A model generated the notes under the pieces. The model was not told the DNA's origin. It ran no database searches and was given only the letters and a program-made list of their open reading frames with translations. Positions 1-10,926 of a stretch of DNA of 64,000 nt are shown here, piece after piece; the stretch's first letter is position 1, and each line of letters begins with the position of its first letter. Origin of the DNA: Chromatocurvus sp964613795 (lineage in GTDB: Bacteria > Pseudomonadota > Gammaproteobacteria > Pseudomonadales > Halieaceae); contig CAZTJR010000013.1 of NCBI GenBank assembly GCA_964613795.1, positions 23,960 to 87,959 on the forward strand, written 5' to 3'. A program made the translations under genes and the position numbers.

Positions 1-757
1 CGCGGTCGAAGGCGTCGCCCTCGCGTTCAAGATCGAAGTCGTTGACCGCCTGCAGAATACCGTGGTCCAGCCCCTGAAAGGCCGACGCTATCCCTGCAAG
101 CTCCTCCGCTGTTGCCTCCGAGGACGGCGTCCAGGCCCCATCTGCGCTGCGATGCACGTCGGAGCGCCCGGTGGTAAAACCGATCGCTCCCGCGTCCAGC
201 GCCTCGCGGGTCAGGCGCCGCATCGCCGCGATATCCTCTCGCGTGGCCTGTTCCTGACACACGGCGCGATCACCCATCACGTAGACACGCAGGGGATCGT
301 GAGTGACCTGCACAGCGAAATCGATGGTGTGCGGTTTGCTGGCCAGCGCATCCATGTATTCGGGCAGCGTTTCCCAGTCCCAGCTCATGCCCTCGGTCAG
401 TGCGATGCCGGGGATATCCTCCACGCCCTCCATGAGGCGTACGAGGCGATCGCGGTCGGCGGGGCGCACTGGCGCGAAACCGACACCACAGCTGCCCATG
501 ACCACCGTACTGACCCCGTGGTTTACGCTTGGCTGCAGATTGGCATCCCAGGAAATCTGGCCGTCGTAATGCGTGTGCAGGTCGATAAAACCTGGCGTGA
601 CAATGCAGCCTGCGGCGTCGATTTCCTGCCTCGCGCCACCGTCACAGTCACCGACAGCGACAATCACGCCATCCTTAACGGCCACGTTCCCGGGTCGCGG
701 CTCACCGCCGTCGCCGTCCACCAGCAGCCCGTTGATAATTTTGAGGTCGTATAACAT
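1..757 (-). CDS. N-acyl-D-amino-acid deacylase-like amidohydrolase (C-terminus outside window)
   Basis: The minus strand from ATG at 757 reads without a stop to the window edge, giving about 252 residues (MLYDLKIINGLLVDGDGGEP...). The N-terminus has the small beta-sandwich of amidohydrolases and then PGFIDLHTHYD, the HxH metal-binding motif that opens the TIM-barrel. The following text (SWDANLQPSVNHGVSTVVMGSCGVGFAP) is characteristic of the D-aminoacylase branch of amidohydrolase family 3, whose members hydrolyse N-acyl-D-amino acids or related amides. Full members are roughly 550 residues, so more than half lies beyond the window. It is divergent from the DUF924 gene. No signal peptide is seen, so it is probably cytoplasmic. 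Family is secure; exact substrate is not. Confidence 0.85.
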   Translation of the reverse strand, partial: MLYDLKIINGLLVDGDGGEPRPGNVAVKDGVIVAVGDCDGGARQEIDAAGCIVTPGFIDLHTHYDGQISWDANLQPSVNHGVSTVVMGSCGVGFAPVRPADRDRLVRLMEGVEDIPGIALTEGMSWDWETLPEYMDALASKPHTIDFAVQVTHDPLRVYVMGDRAVCQEQATREDIAAMRRLTREALDAGAIGFTTGRSDVHRSADGAWTPSSEATAEELAGIASAFQGLDHGILQAVNDFDLEREGDAFDR

Positions 758-831
758 GCCGCTCCCGCTCCTGCTTGCTATTATGACCTTGAGTGTAGCA
801 CCACTGCGATAACCCGGCGCGAGGAAGCCGC

Positions 832-1374
832 ATGGCGACAGATCCCAACGACGTGTTGCGCTTCTGGTTCGACGAGGCAGGGCCCCGGCGCTGGTTCAAG
901 CGCAGCGACGCCTTCGACGAACAGCTGCGCGAACGCTTTCTCGCCACGTGGCAGGCAGCGGCGGCTGGCGAATGCGGCGACTGGCGCAGCAGCCCCGCCG
1001 GTCGCGCCGCCGAGATCATCGTTCTCGATCAGTTCTCCCGCAATCTGTTTCGCGGCGACCATCGCGCGTTTGCGCAGGACGGTATGGCACTGGTGCTGGC
1101 CCAGTGGGCGATAGCCGTGGGCGACGACAACGGCATGACGCCGGATCAGCGCTATTTCACCTACATGCCCTTCATGCACTCGGAATCCCTCACTGTGCAC
1201 GTTGACGCGCTGCGCCTGTTTACCGCTCTCGGCAACGAGCACGCCCTGGACTACGAAATCAGACATCGTGACGTCTTGCGTACCTACGGACGCTACCCTG
1301 GTCGAAACGCGGCTCTGGGACGCAAAAACAGCCCCGAGGAACGCGCTTACCTGGCCGCAGGCGGCGGCTTCTAG
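832..1374 (+). CDS. DUF924 family protein
   Basis: This 180-residue protein has the hallmarks of the DUF924 (PF06041) family: an N-terminal VLRFWFDEAGPRRWF block, then IIVLDQFSRNLFRGDHRAFAQD near residues 62-83, and YFTYMPFMHSESL near 107-119. DUF924 proteins are all-helical, TPR-like and of unknown biochemical role. The start is supported by GAGGAAGCC just upstream of ATG 832. Length is normal for the family. It lies between the divergent amidohydrolase and the aconitase gene, with about 75 bp to acnA, and no functional link is evident. It is soluble, with no signal peptide or membrane segment. Confidence 0.85.
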   Translation: MATDPNDVLRFWFDEAGPRRWFKRSDAFDEQLRERFLATWQAAAAGECGDWRSSPAGRAAEIIVLDQFSRNLFRGDHRAFAQDGMALVLAQWAIAVGDDNGMTPDQRYFTYMPFMHSESLTVHVDALRLFTALGNEHALDYEIRHRDVLRTYGRYPGRNAALGRKNSPEERAYLAAGGGF

Positions 1375-1450
1375 CGTTACAGCAGGGACCTGTCATGACA
1401 GGTACAATCATAGATGACAACGCTTCAGACTCATGCAACAGGAGAACAGC

Positions 1451-4204
<2,754 letters not shown>

Positions 4205-4215
4205 GGAAATCCCAG

Positions 4216-4246
4216 TGGGGTCTGGTCCGATTCGGACCTGACCCCA
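4216..4246. repeat. 31-nt near-perfect palindromic element, copy 1
   Basis: A 31-nt inverted repeat lies between acnA and fadE: left arm TGGGGTCTGGTCCGA, one central T, right arm TCGGACCTGACCCCA. Only one position in the 15-nt arms fails to pair. A second, more diverged 31-nt copy is at 37494-37524. The form resembles REP-like dispersed palindromes carrying TGGGGTCAGG ends seen in other Proteobacteria. There is no following T-run, so it is not a classical terminator, although a hairpin in the acnA-fadE transcript is expected. Confidence 0.75.
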
Positions 4247-4262
4247 TAACAAGGAGAAAGCG

Positions 4263-6821
4263 ATGAGCATTGTGTTTTTTATCATCACGGCGCTGGTGCT
4301 GCTGTACCGTGGATCCGGCGGCCGCACGGGCGTGGTCATCCTCGCCGCTGTTACGGCATTCGGCCACATTCTGGGTGATGGTGGCGCAGTCAGCGCCCTC
4401 CTAGGCACCGCGGCGGTGATCGTCGCCGGCCTGCTCATGCTGCCAAATCCACTGCGCACGCGGCAGATCAGCAAACCGCTCCTGGCTCGGATCCGCGGCA
4501 TGCTGCCAACGCTGTCAGACACCGAGGCTCAGGCCCTGAAGTCGGGTTCGGTCGACTGGGATGGCGAGCTGTTCTCCGGTCGCCCGCGCTGGCAGCGCCT
4601 GCTCAACGCCAAGGCCGCCACGCTCTCCGATGAGGAGCAGGCCTTTATCGATGGTCCGGTCAACACGCTTTGCAAGATGCTGAACGACTGGGAAATCACC
4701 CACGAGGACTACGATCTGCCGGAAACGGCGTGGAACTTCATACGGCAGCTGGGGTTTTTCGGCCTGATGATCCCGAAAGCCCACGGCGGCAAGGGATTCT
4801 CCAATACGGCGCATTCTGAAATTGTCACCCGCATCTCGACGCGCAGCGTATCGGCGGCCGTGACCGTGATGGTTCCAAACTCTCTCGGTCCGGGTGAGCT
4901 GCTCGAGATGTACGGCACCGATGCCCAGAAGCACCACTATCTGCCACGACTGGCCAGCGGTAGTGATATACCCTGTTTTGCCCTGACGTCGCCGGTGGCA
5001 GGTTCGGATGCCGGCGCCATTCCCGACAAGGGCATCGTCTGTCGGGGGGACTGGCATGGCGAGAACGTGCTCGGCCTCAAGGTGACCTGGAACAAGCGCT
5101 ACATCACCCTGGCCCCGGTCGCGACCCTCATCGGCCTGGCCATCAAGGTCTACGATCCCGACCATCTCATCAGTGATGAAGAAGCCATCGGCGTGACCTG
5201 TGTACTCATTCCGCGGGAACTGGACGGGGTGAACGCCGGCACGCGCCACCTGCCCATGAACACGGTATTCATGAACGGCCCGACCTGGGGCAACGAGGTA
5301 TTCATCCCCATGGATCAGGTTATCGGCGGGGAGGACATGCTCGGCGAGGGCTGGACCATGCTGCTGGAAGCCCTGTCCATTGGCCGCTCCATTTCCCTGC
5401 CTGCCATGGGCACCGGCGCCGGCAAGCTGGCGAGTCTGTCCAGTGGCTCCTACGCCTATGTACGTGAGCAATTCGGCCGCTCCATCAGCCAGTTCGAGGG
5501 CGTGCAGGAAGCCCTGGAGCCCATCGCGGGCAATACCTACATGATGAACGCCGCGCGATTGCTCACGGCGGGCATGCTGGACCGCGGTATCCGTCCGTCC
5601 GTACCGTCCGCCGTACTCAAGTACCGCAATACCGACCTCATGCGCACCACGATCAACCACGCCATGGATGTGGTGGCCGGACGCGGCGTGATCACCGGGC
5701 CGCGCAACTTCATGGCACGGGCCTATCAGGCAATTCCCATTGCCATTACCGTTGAGGGGGCAAATATCCTCACCCGCAGCCTGATGATCTTCGGCCAGGG
5801 CGCCATCCGCTGCCACCCGTTCATTACTCAGGAAATAGCCGCGGCGGAAGACGCAGACAGCCGCGCAGGCGTCGACGCGTTCGACCGCGTTTTCTACCGG
5901 CACATGGCTCATACCGCGCGCAACGGCCTGCGTGCCATTGCGCTTGCCTATGCTGGCGGTCGGCTTGAGTCGGTGCCCGGCCGCGGCCGCATCCAGCGTT
6001 CATACCGGCAGCTGGCGCGTTACTCCGCGGCGTTTTCGCTGCTGACGGATGTCACGCTGCTTTCCGTGGGCGGCGGACTCAAGGCCCGCCAGCGCCTGTC
6101 CGGGCGCATGGCCGATTGCCTGGTACATCTGTACTACGCCTCCGCAGTGATCAAGTTCTGGCATGAGGCGCAGTACGCCGAGGATCAGCGCCCCCTCGTT
6201 GAGTGGTGCCTGCAGAGCTCACTGCGTGACCTGGAGTGCGCCCTGCATGCGGCCATTGATAATTACCCCGGCACCGCACTGCGCCTGCCCCTGAAGCTGC
6301 TGGTCTTTCCACCCGGACACTCGCGCAATACCGGACCGGATGACGCCCTCGGCGGGCGCGTTGCCGCGGCTATCGTCGACGATACGCCGCTGCGGCAGAC
6401 CATTACCGCCGGCTGCTATCGTGACACTAACCCGGAAGATTCCCTGGGGCGGGTGCTCAATGCCTACCGTCTGGCACGCGAAACGCGGGAGCTGCGTGCA
6501 AAAATCCACGAGGCGGTGCGCGCCCGTGATGAAGACGACATCGACGGCATCGCGCTTTTGATGGGGCATGAGCGCGTTGAGCTGGTGGACTGGGCCATCG
6601 CCGAAGGCACCGTTGGCGCAGAACACCGCGAGCTGCTGATTGAGGCATTCACCGCCCTGTACGATGTGCTCCGTGTGGACGCCTTCGACGCCGAGGGTAT
6701 CCGCGAGCTGTCCGCGGGATCACGGGGCCGGCGTCGCGTGGTGGAGCGTCCCGAAGTTGACCGGGAAAGGGACTACGGCACCAGCGCCGCCGCTGTGGAG
6801 ACTGCCCTGCGCGATGCCTGA
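4263..6821 (+). CDS. fadE: Acyl-CoA dehydrogenase FadE
   Basis: An 852-residue acyl-CoA dehydrogenase of the large, membrane-associated FadE type (the E. coli protein is about 814 residues). Two hydrophobic segments occupy residues 2-20 and about 22-62, followed by the dehydrogenase core: GLMIPKAHGGKGFS, FALTSPVAGSDAGA (flavin/substrate region), QFGRSISQFEGVQEALEPIAGNTYMMNAARLLTAGMLDRG, and the C-terminal DUF1974 extension typical of FadE. It performs the first, FAD-dependent step of fatty acid beta-oxidation. AAGGAG lies 6 nt before ATG 4263. The gene follows acnA on the same strand after a palindromic repeat; its 3' end converges on the Tat amidohydrolase with 17 bp between stops. Transcriptional control is not apparent. 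Confidence 0.95.
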   Translation: MSIVFFIITALVLLYRGSGGRTGVVILAAVTAFGHILGDGGAVSALLGTAAVIVAGLLMLPNPLRTRQISKPLLARIRGMLPTLSDTEAQALKSGSVDWDGELFSGRPRWQRLLNAKAATLSDEEQAFIDGPVNTLCKMLNDWEITHEDYDLPETAWNFIRQLGFFGLMIPKAHGGKGFSNTAHSEIVTRISTRSVSAAVTVMVPNSLGPGELLEMYGTDAQKHHYLPRLASGSDIPCFALTSPVAGSDAGAIPDKGIVCRGDWHGENVLGLKVTWNKRYITLAPVATLIGLAIKVYDPDHLISDEEAIGVTCVLIPRELDGVNAGTRHLPMNTVFMNGPTWGNEVFIPMDQVIGGEDMLGEGWTMLLEALSIGRSISLPAMGTGAGKLASLSSGSYAYVREQFGRSISQFEGVQEALEPIAGNTYMMNAARLLTAGMLDRGIRPSVPSAVLKYRNTDLMRTTINHAMDVVAGRGVITGPRNFMARAYQAIPIAITVEGANILTRSLMIFGQGAIRCHPFITQEIAAAEDADSRAGVDAFDRVFYRHMAHTARNGLRAIALAYAGGRLESVPGRGRIQRSYRQLARYSAAFSLLTDVTLLSVGGGLKARQRLSGRMADCLVHLYYASAVIKFWHEAQYAEDQRPLVEWCLQSSLRDLECALHAAIDNYPGTALRLPLKLLVFPPGHSRNTGPDDALGGRVAAAIVDDTPLRQTITAGCYRDTNPEDSLGRVLNAYRLARETRELRAKIHEAVRARDEDDIDGIALLMGHERVELVDWAIAEGTVGAEHRELLIEAFTALYDVLRVDAFDAEGIRELSAGSRGRRRVVERPEVDRERDYGTSAAAVETALRDA

Positions 6822-6838
6822 CGCGCAGCGCGCCGCCA

Positions 6839-8407
6839 TCAGGCGGACTCCTGCGTGAACCAGCCTTCCTCTTCCAGCTGGCGCCATAATCCGCGAGCGA
6901 CCTCGCCGCCCTCCGCAAGCAGCCGCTGTGGGTCATCGGCAATGAACTGCCCGTCAGACACCTGCAGGCGCCCGTCGGTCATTACCGTTCTCACCATTTG
7001 ACCGCTGGAATAGAGCAGATTGTTCAGCGGTTCCGGCGGCAGGGCACCACTGCCATTGAACATTCCCGAAACATCGACCGAGACGAGGTCGGCGCGCGCA
7101 CCGGCGCGAATCACACCGAGGTCGTCCCGGCGCAGACCCCGCGCCGGGATACGGGTGGCACCGTCAACGGCATCCTGGACCGTGGGGCGCTGGCTTTTTC
7201 GCGGGCTGCCAAGCTGGTCAAGCAACTCGTGCCTTGCCTGCCCGTAAAGGACCGCAAGCTTGAGGTTCTCAAGATAATCGTTGGAGTGCGTGTCAATACC
7301 GATATTCACCGCCATTCCCGCCGCCAGCGCCTCGGGATAGGGCTGCGTACCGTTGCCCGCCCCACCGGCAGACGGGCAGTGGGCGTATACTACGCCATGC
7401 TTCGCCAGAATTGGCGGATCGGTCTCCCAGTCGAGGCCGCTCATGTGCGCGCCAAAGACGGGGCCCGCCTCCAGCATGCCAAAGCTGTCCATCCACTGTG
7501 TCGGCGTTTTGCCCCACAGCCGTCGCACGGTGTCGGTTTCGCGCTGCCCCTGGGAAAGGTGTATGTGCAGGCCGGTCCCAAGCTCCCTGGCAGCAGCAGC
7601 CATGGCCTTCATGGTCGCGGGCGTGTGCGTATCACAGGCGTGGGGAGACATCATGGGCTGTATGCGTCCGTCGCCTTTGCCCATGTGCCGCCGACAGAAC
7701 TCGAGGTTGCGCGCGATCTCTGCCAGCGTCGCCGTCTCGGCGTCGAACAGCACCTGGTCCTCTGCGCGAAACCAGATATCAAAGAGCCGTTCGATACCCG
7801 GAATCATCGCGCCCGGGTAGGCGCGCGCGCCCATCGGCACTGCCTTGCGCACGTAGCTTTCCGCCTGACGCAGGCTGAGGCTCATTTCCACGTGAGTGGT
7901 GCAACCGGACCGCAGCAATTCGGCCAGATTCAGCGCTGTCAGCGCATCCATGTCGACATCCGGCAGAGCGTCGACCAGCTCCAGCGGACGCCGGTAGGAG
8001 CGCGGGCCTTCGATAATCCCCCGGCTCGGCGTGGCACTGCAGCAGTGCGTATGGCCGGAAATAAAGCCCGGCAGAAGTATGTCAGTGGGTAGCTGCAATC
8101 GTGGAAGGGAACCGCGGAACGGAGCGGCGCGCACGGCTTCAATCGCGCCATTACGCACCAGAACACAGCCGTTGCGCAGCAAGCTGAGCTCACCGTTCGA
8201 TTCCGCCAGAACCCAGCCCGCCTCAATCACCAGATCCTCCCCAGGCCTCAGAACAGGTCCCGCGGCAACGCCTCCTGCCATGGGCCCTGTGCTCCCGAGC
8301 GCAAGGCTACCGAACGCCAGACCCTGGAAAAAGCGCCGCCGGGACAGCGCCATATCGGGCGCCAGCGAACGAGGGGACGACGGTATTGCGAACTTTCCGG
8401 TCACCAT
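6839..8407 (-). CDS. Tat-exported amidohydrolase (cytosine deaminase/TRZ-ATZ-like)
   Basis: About 522 residues. A twin-arginine signal (MALSRRRFFQGLAFGSLALGS) begins at residue 19, so the enzyme should be exported folded. AGGAGG sits just upstream of the 5' end, 2 nt before ATG 8407 and 5 nt before GTG 8404, which supports a start there; ATG 8353 directly before the Tat motif is the alternative. The amidohydrolase core shows DILLPGFISGHTHCCSA (HxH), HIHLSQ, FGAHMSGLD and NIGIDTHSNDY, the metal-ligand set of the subgroup acting on ring amines and halides. An exported, Tat-dependent member suggests a periplasmic scavenging role, but the substrate cannot be read from sequence. Confidence 0.88.
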   Translation of the reverse strand: MVTGKFAIPSSPRSLAPDMALSRRRFFQGLAFGSLALGSTGPMAGGVAAGPVLRPGEDLVIEAGWVLAESNGELSLLRNGCVLVRNGAIEAVRAAPFRGSLPRLQLPTDILLPGFISGHTHCCSATPSRGIIEGPRSYRRPLELVDALPDVDMDALTALNLAELLRSGCTTHVEMSLSLRQAESYVRKAVPMGARAYPGAMIPGIERLFDIWFRAEDQVLFDAETATLAEIARNLEFCRRHMGKGDGRIQPMMSPHACDTHTPATMKAMAAAARELGTGLHIHLSQGQRETDTVRRLWGKTPTQWMDSFGMLEAGPVFGAHMSGLDWETDPPILAKHGVVYAHCPSAGGAGNGTQPYPEALAAGMAVNIGIDTHSNDYLENLKLAVLYGQARHELLDQLGSPRKSQRPTVQDAVDGATRIPARGLRRDDLGVIRAGARADLVSVDVSGMFNGSGALPPEPLNNLLYSSGQMVRTVMTDGRLQVSDGQFIADDPQRLLAEGGEVARGLWRQLEEEGWFTQESA

Positions 8408-8458
8408 GACCTCCTATTCACTCTGCATGCTTTTCTATGACTGCCTCGGAGGAGGCAC

Positions 8459-8518
8459 TCAGGCCGACTGACAGCCTGCAAATGTTAAAAGCAGGCTCAG
8501 GGCGATAATGCTGCGCAT
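8459..8518 (-). CDS. Very small putative lipoprotein (19 aa)
   Basis: A 19-codon frame, MRSIIALSLLLTFAGCQSA, with GAGGATATCGTC upstream of ATG 8518. It has a charged n-region, a hydrophobic core and a lipobox-like FAGC, followed by only three more residues, so a mature product would be a four-residue lipopeptide. Entericidin-type small lipoproteins have this N-terminus but are longer. It lies divergently beside the tmRNA gene and just upstream of the Tat amidohydrolase. It could be a genuine micropeptide, a truncated lipoprotein gene, or chance. Confidence 0.4.
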   Translation of the reverse strand: MRSIIALSLLLTFAGCQSA

Positions 8519-8559
8519 GACGATATCCTCTTTTTTCACGGGTAGCAGGATAAGCACCC

Positions 8560-8591
8560 TTGAAATAAGCGAAATGTGATACCATTGTAAC
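8560..8591 (+). promoter_or_regulatory. Probable tmRNA promoter
   Basis: TTGAAA at 8560-8565 is a good -35 match. At 17 nt spacing lies CATTGT (8583-8588), a weak -10 hexamer that would place transcription start close to 8595-8600, where mature tmRNA begins. Assignment rests on position and the -35 only. Confidence 0.4.
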
Positions 8592-8599
8592 TCACGTAC

Positions 8600-8955
8600 G
8601 GGGGCGATCCGGATTCGACGTCGGTAACGAACCCTGAGGTGCATGCCGTGATGGTAGCGAATCACGTTAATCCAAAGCTGCAAACTATTAGTTGCCAACG
8701 ACGACAACTACGCTCTGGCGGCATAAACCCCGCTAGCGGTCTTTAGCAAGATGCCAGTATCGCGCTACTGACCGTCATATAGAACTGGATCGCAGTGCGG
8801 CTCGCCCTGGGCCAAGCTGCTAAACCTTACAGGGATCGCCAATTACGTCCTGCCCGTTGGGCTGTATGCGGCTAAATCAATAAACGGAAACTAAGCATGT
8901 AGAGCCGAAGGCAGAGTACTGACGGACGCGGGTTCAATTCCCGCCGCCTCCACCA
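8600..8955 (+). ncRNA. ssrA: tmRNA (transfer-messenger RNA)
   Basis: The 5' end GGGGGCG (8600-8606) pairs with CGCCTCC (8945-8951), followed by discriminator A and CCA (8952-8955). The conserved GGATTCGACG box lies at 8611-8620 and a T-arm with GGGTTCAATTCCC near the 3' end. The resume frame GCC...TAA at 8694-8726 encodes the tag ANDDNYALAA, a standard gammaproteobacterial proteolysis tag. Length (356 nt) is typical. With SmpB it rescues stalled ribosomes. The 3' end is a known hot spot for integrative elements, and the foreign-looking island begins directly after it. Confidence 0.97.
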
Positions 8956-9048
8956 AACACAGATCCGATGCAGGGCTCTCCCCACTTAACGGGGGATGCA
9001 CTGGTTTTCACGTTCATACGAGCTGCATTTGCAATTGAAGGAGGCTAT

Positions 9049-9099
9049 ATGAACCCAAGATGGTTTGAAGTATTGTCGCTTGCTAGACCCAGCGTTTAG
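9049..9099 (+). CDS. Possible micropeptide (16 aa) just after tmRNA
   Basis: A 17-codon frame (MNPRWFEVLSLARPSV, stop TAG) preceded by a strong ribosome site, GAAGGAGG, 5 nt before ATG 9049. It lies in the AT-rich island between tmRNA and hipA. No homology is recognised. It could be a real micropeptide or the start of a gene truncated on island insertion or decay. Confidence 0.25.
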   Translation: MNPRWFEVLSLARPSV

Positions 9100-9121
9100 C
9101 AAAAAACGGCATTTTCAAAAT

Positions 9122-10390
9122 CTATTTAATACGAAAATCCTCATGTAAATTGCTCCAATGGTCCTTCAATTTTTTCTTGTGCGCCTCATTCATTGGGAGA
9201 TCTTGAATTGCTTCTCGCCAAAGATTTCGGGCCTTGTCCAAAACGTCATCTAAGTGAGGTTTAATTACTCTCCATGGAATTTCTGCACGATCAGCCCATG
9301 ACTGAAAATTTGCCATTGAGACGTCGTACCAATCTTTAGTCTTTCCTAAGTTGAGCGCGTAATTCCTTTCACCATCGATATATACGCTCGTGGTAACGAT
9401 ATCGTATGCTGGCGAAAGCCTCGGTGTGATTTTATCTGAATAAATCAAACTCCAATTTTTTAGATGTGCATCACCGTTAGCAAGAAGAATGTTAACTAGC
9501 AATCGCCTGGCGAATTGTTGTGCATCGGCCAATCCGTCACCAGAATAACCATAGATGATCCTGCCGATTTGTTCGTAGTTTGCTGAGTTGTATTTTTCAT
9601 GGGCGTCTTTAACCAGTACCTGGGCAAAGTCTTCCATATGCATACGCACATCATCATCGCGATCAAAACGTTTGATTGCGAAGGCTAGCTTCTCGTCGGG
9701 CAGGTTTATCTGAGGAAGATTGTCGAGCTTGTTCAGCTCGACCAGCTTAATTTCTGGAATTCCGACCCCAACTAGTTCCGCAAGTTTCATTGCGGTGTAT
9801 TCGTTCACAGGCACATCTTTATGTTTGGTAGAAGGGGTTTTTACTATCCAATCCCCCAAGACGTCGCCTTTGGAAAGATTGTAGCGCCCATCCTTTTCCT
9901 TCATGGAAAATTTCATCTGAACGCCGGCCAACGAAAATTTATTTTCCGGTGATACTTTGTCAAACCTTATTGCGCGAACTTTGCCGTGAGTATTGAGAAC
10001 ACTATCTGGAACATCGTCAGGTTCCATCGGCTCAGCGACCAAAGCGCCAGGGAGGTCAGCACCTAAATATGAGAGAATATGGAACTCGTTGTCGACATGG
10101 ACTTTTAGTCCTTGCGCAATCAACTCCCGCAAGGATCCCTCCGGAAGTAAATTGGACAACGTTGGATGCAATCTTTGGTTTCTTGCCCACGGTTCTGACA
10201 TTATTTTTTCAGAACGAGGAAACCACGGGTGGGTAATCAAACTAAATGTAGGACGACCTACATCACTCTTGAATTCCTCGGCAAAGCTCAGCACATTTCT
10301 ACCGCCTTGAAAGCCAGCCAAATAGCCAACCAGCCTTTCGTGCAAGCTCAACTTGAGTACGTTTATCTCATCGACTTGGGCTTCGCTCAT
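9122..10390 (-). CDS. hipA: HipA family toxin kinase
   Basis: A 422-residue HipA-type Ser/Thr kinase, the toxin of a HipBA type II toxin-antitoxin pair; E. coli HipA phosphorylates glutamyl-tRNA synthetase and drives dormancy. Visible features: a HipA N-terminal subdomain, a glycine-loop-like segment KFSLAGVQMKFSM (about 151-163, with a Ser equivalent to the autophosphorylated one), the catalytic loop NGDAHLKNW (305-313, catalytic Asp 307) and a metal-binding Asp in LSPAYD (about 330). All kinase motifs look intact. The start overlaps the hipB stop by 4 bp (10387-10390), indicating translational coupling. Base composition is clearly more AT-rich than the neighbours, which points to acquisition. 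Confidence 0.92.
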   Translation of the reverse strand: MSEAQVDEINVLKLSLHERLVGYLAGFQGGRNVLSFAEEFKSDVGRPTFSLITHPWFPRSEKIMSEPWARNQRLHPTLSNLLPEGSLRELIAQGLKVHVDNEFHILSYLGADLPGALVAEPMEPDDVPDSVLNTHGKVRAIRFDKVSPENKFSLAGVQMKFSMKEKDGRYNLSKGDVLGDWIVKTPSTKHKDVPVNEYTAMKLAELVGVGIPEIKLVELNKLDNLPQINLPDEKLAFAIKRFDRDDDVRMHMEDFAQVLVKDAHEKYNSANYEQIGRIIYGYSGDGLADAQQFARRLLVNILLANGDAHLKNWSLIYSDKITPRLSPAYDIVTTSVYIDGERNYALNLGKTKDWYDVSMANFQSWADRAEIPWRVIKPHLDDVLDKARNLWREAIQDLPMNEAHKKKLKDHWSNLHEDFRIK

Positions 10391-10731
10391 GATTCATCCC
10401 CCAGTAAATCCTGCCATGGATCATCTGAAAGACTTTTCTTTGCATCTTCTTTTGCGGTTTTTTTCGCTTGGGACACATGCGCTTTGCCTGGCTCGGAACT
10501 CTCCTGTTCAAGCAGCGCCATAACAGCGCCAAGCTTTTCCTTTGGTATGAGCATTAGTTCGCTATTCAGGCCCTTCGCGATCAACTCCAAGGTGTCGAGC
10601 CTAGGGTTTCCTTTGGACTCCAGGCGCTGATATTGCTGACGAGATACGCCTACACGCAGCATCATGTCGTTCTGTTTGAGGCCAAGTGTCAGTCGCCGCT
10701 GCTTTATTTGGTGGAGTATCGAATTCATCAT
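10387..10731 (-). CDS. hipB: HipB family antitoxin / XRE repressor
   Basis: A 114-residue protein with a Cro/C1-type helix-turn-helix: IKQRRLTLGLKQNDMMLRVGVSRQQYQRLESKGNPRLDTLELIAKGLNSELMLIP (about residues 7-60), then a charged, flexible tail (AKKTAKEDAKKSLSDD). It is the antitoxin and autorepressor partner of the overlapping hipA. ATG 10731 is preferred; a GTG at 10740 is possible, and no strong ribosome site is seen for either. Its upstream region is full of GTTGC/GCAAC inverted repeats suited to HipB dimers. AT-rich like hipA. Confidence 0.9.
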   Translation of the reverse strand: MMNSILHQIKQRRLTLGLKQNDMMLRVGVSRQQYQRLESKGNPRLDTLELIAKGLNSELMLIPKEKLGAVMALLEQESSEPGKAHVSQAKKTAKEDAKKSLSDDPWQDLLGDES

Positions 10732-10742
10732 AGTAAACACTT

Positions 10743-10799
10743 ATGTTGCTTTTACAGCCGATAGCAACATATTAGTTGCCCAAGACTCAAAAGGCAACT
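10743..10799. promoter_or_regulatory. Operator-like inverted repeats upstream of hipBA
   Basis: Two inverted repeats sharing the core GTTGC/GCAAC lie directly before hipB: ATGTTGCT (10743-10750) with AGCAACAT (10763-10770), and AGTTGCC (10774-10780) with GGCAACT (10793-10799). A further half-site, TTGTTGCTTTT, follows from 10803. Repeated symmetric sites ahead of hipB are the pattern expected for cooperative HipB/HipBA autoregulation. Confidence 0.65.
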
Positions 10800-10832
10800 T
10801 ATTTGTTGCTTTTACGTGGCTCACTACACCAG

Positions 10833-10872
10833 AAACAACCAAAAGCAACACAAATGTTGCTTTTGGTTGTTT
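10833..10872. repeat. Perfect 18-bp inverted repeat with 4-nt loop
   Basis: Left arm AAACAACCAAAAGCAACA (10833-10850), spacer CAAA, right arm TGTTGCTTTTGGTTGTTT (10855-10872): 18 of 18 positions pair. The inner part carries the same GCAACA/TGTTGC core as the hipB operator-like sites. It could be a strong HipB site, a hairpin between hipBA and the HTH gene, or a structural feature of the island. Neither side has a clean T-run adjoining a GC-rich stem. Confidence 0.85.
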
Positions 10873-10926
10873 AGCTCTCTTTGTCGGTCCGCCATTGCGC
10901 CAGCGATGCTTAGCTGTGGTACGCCC

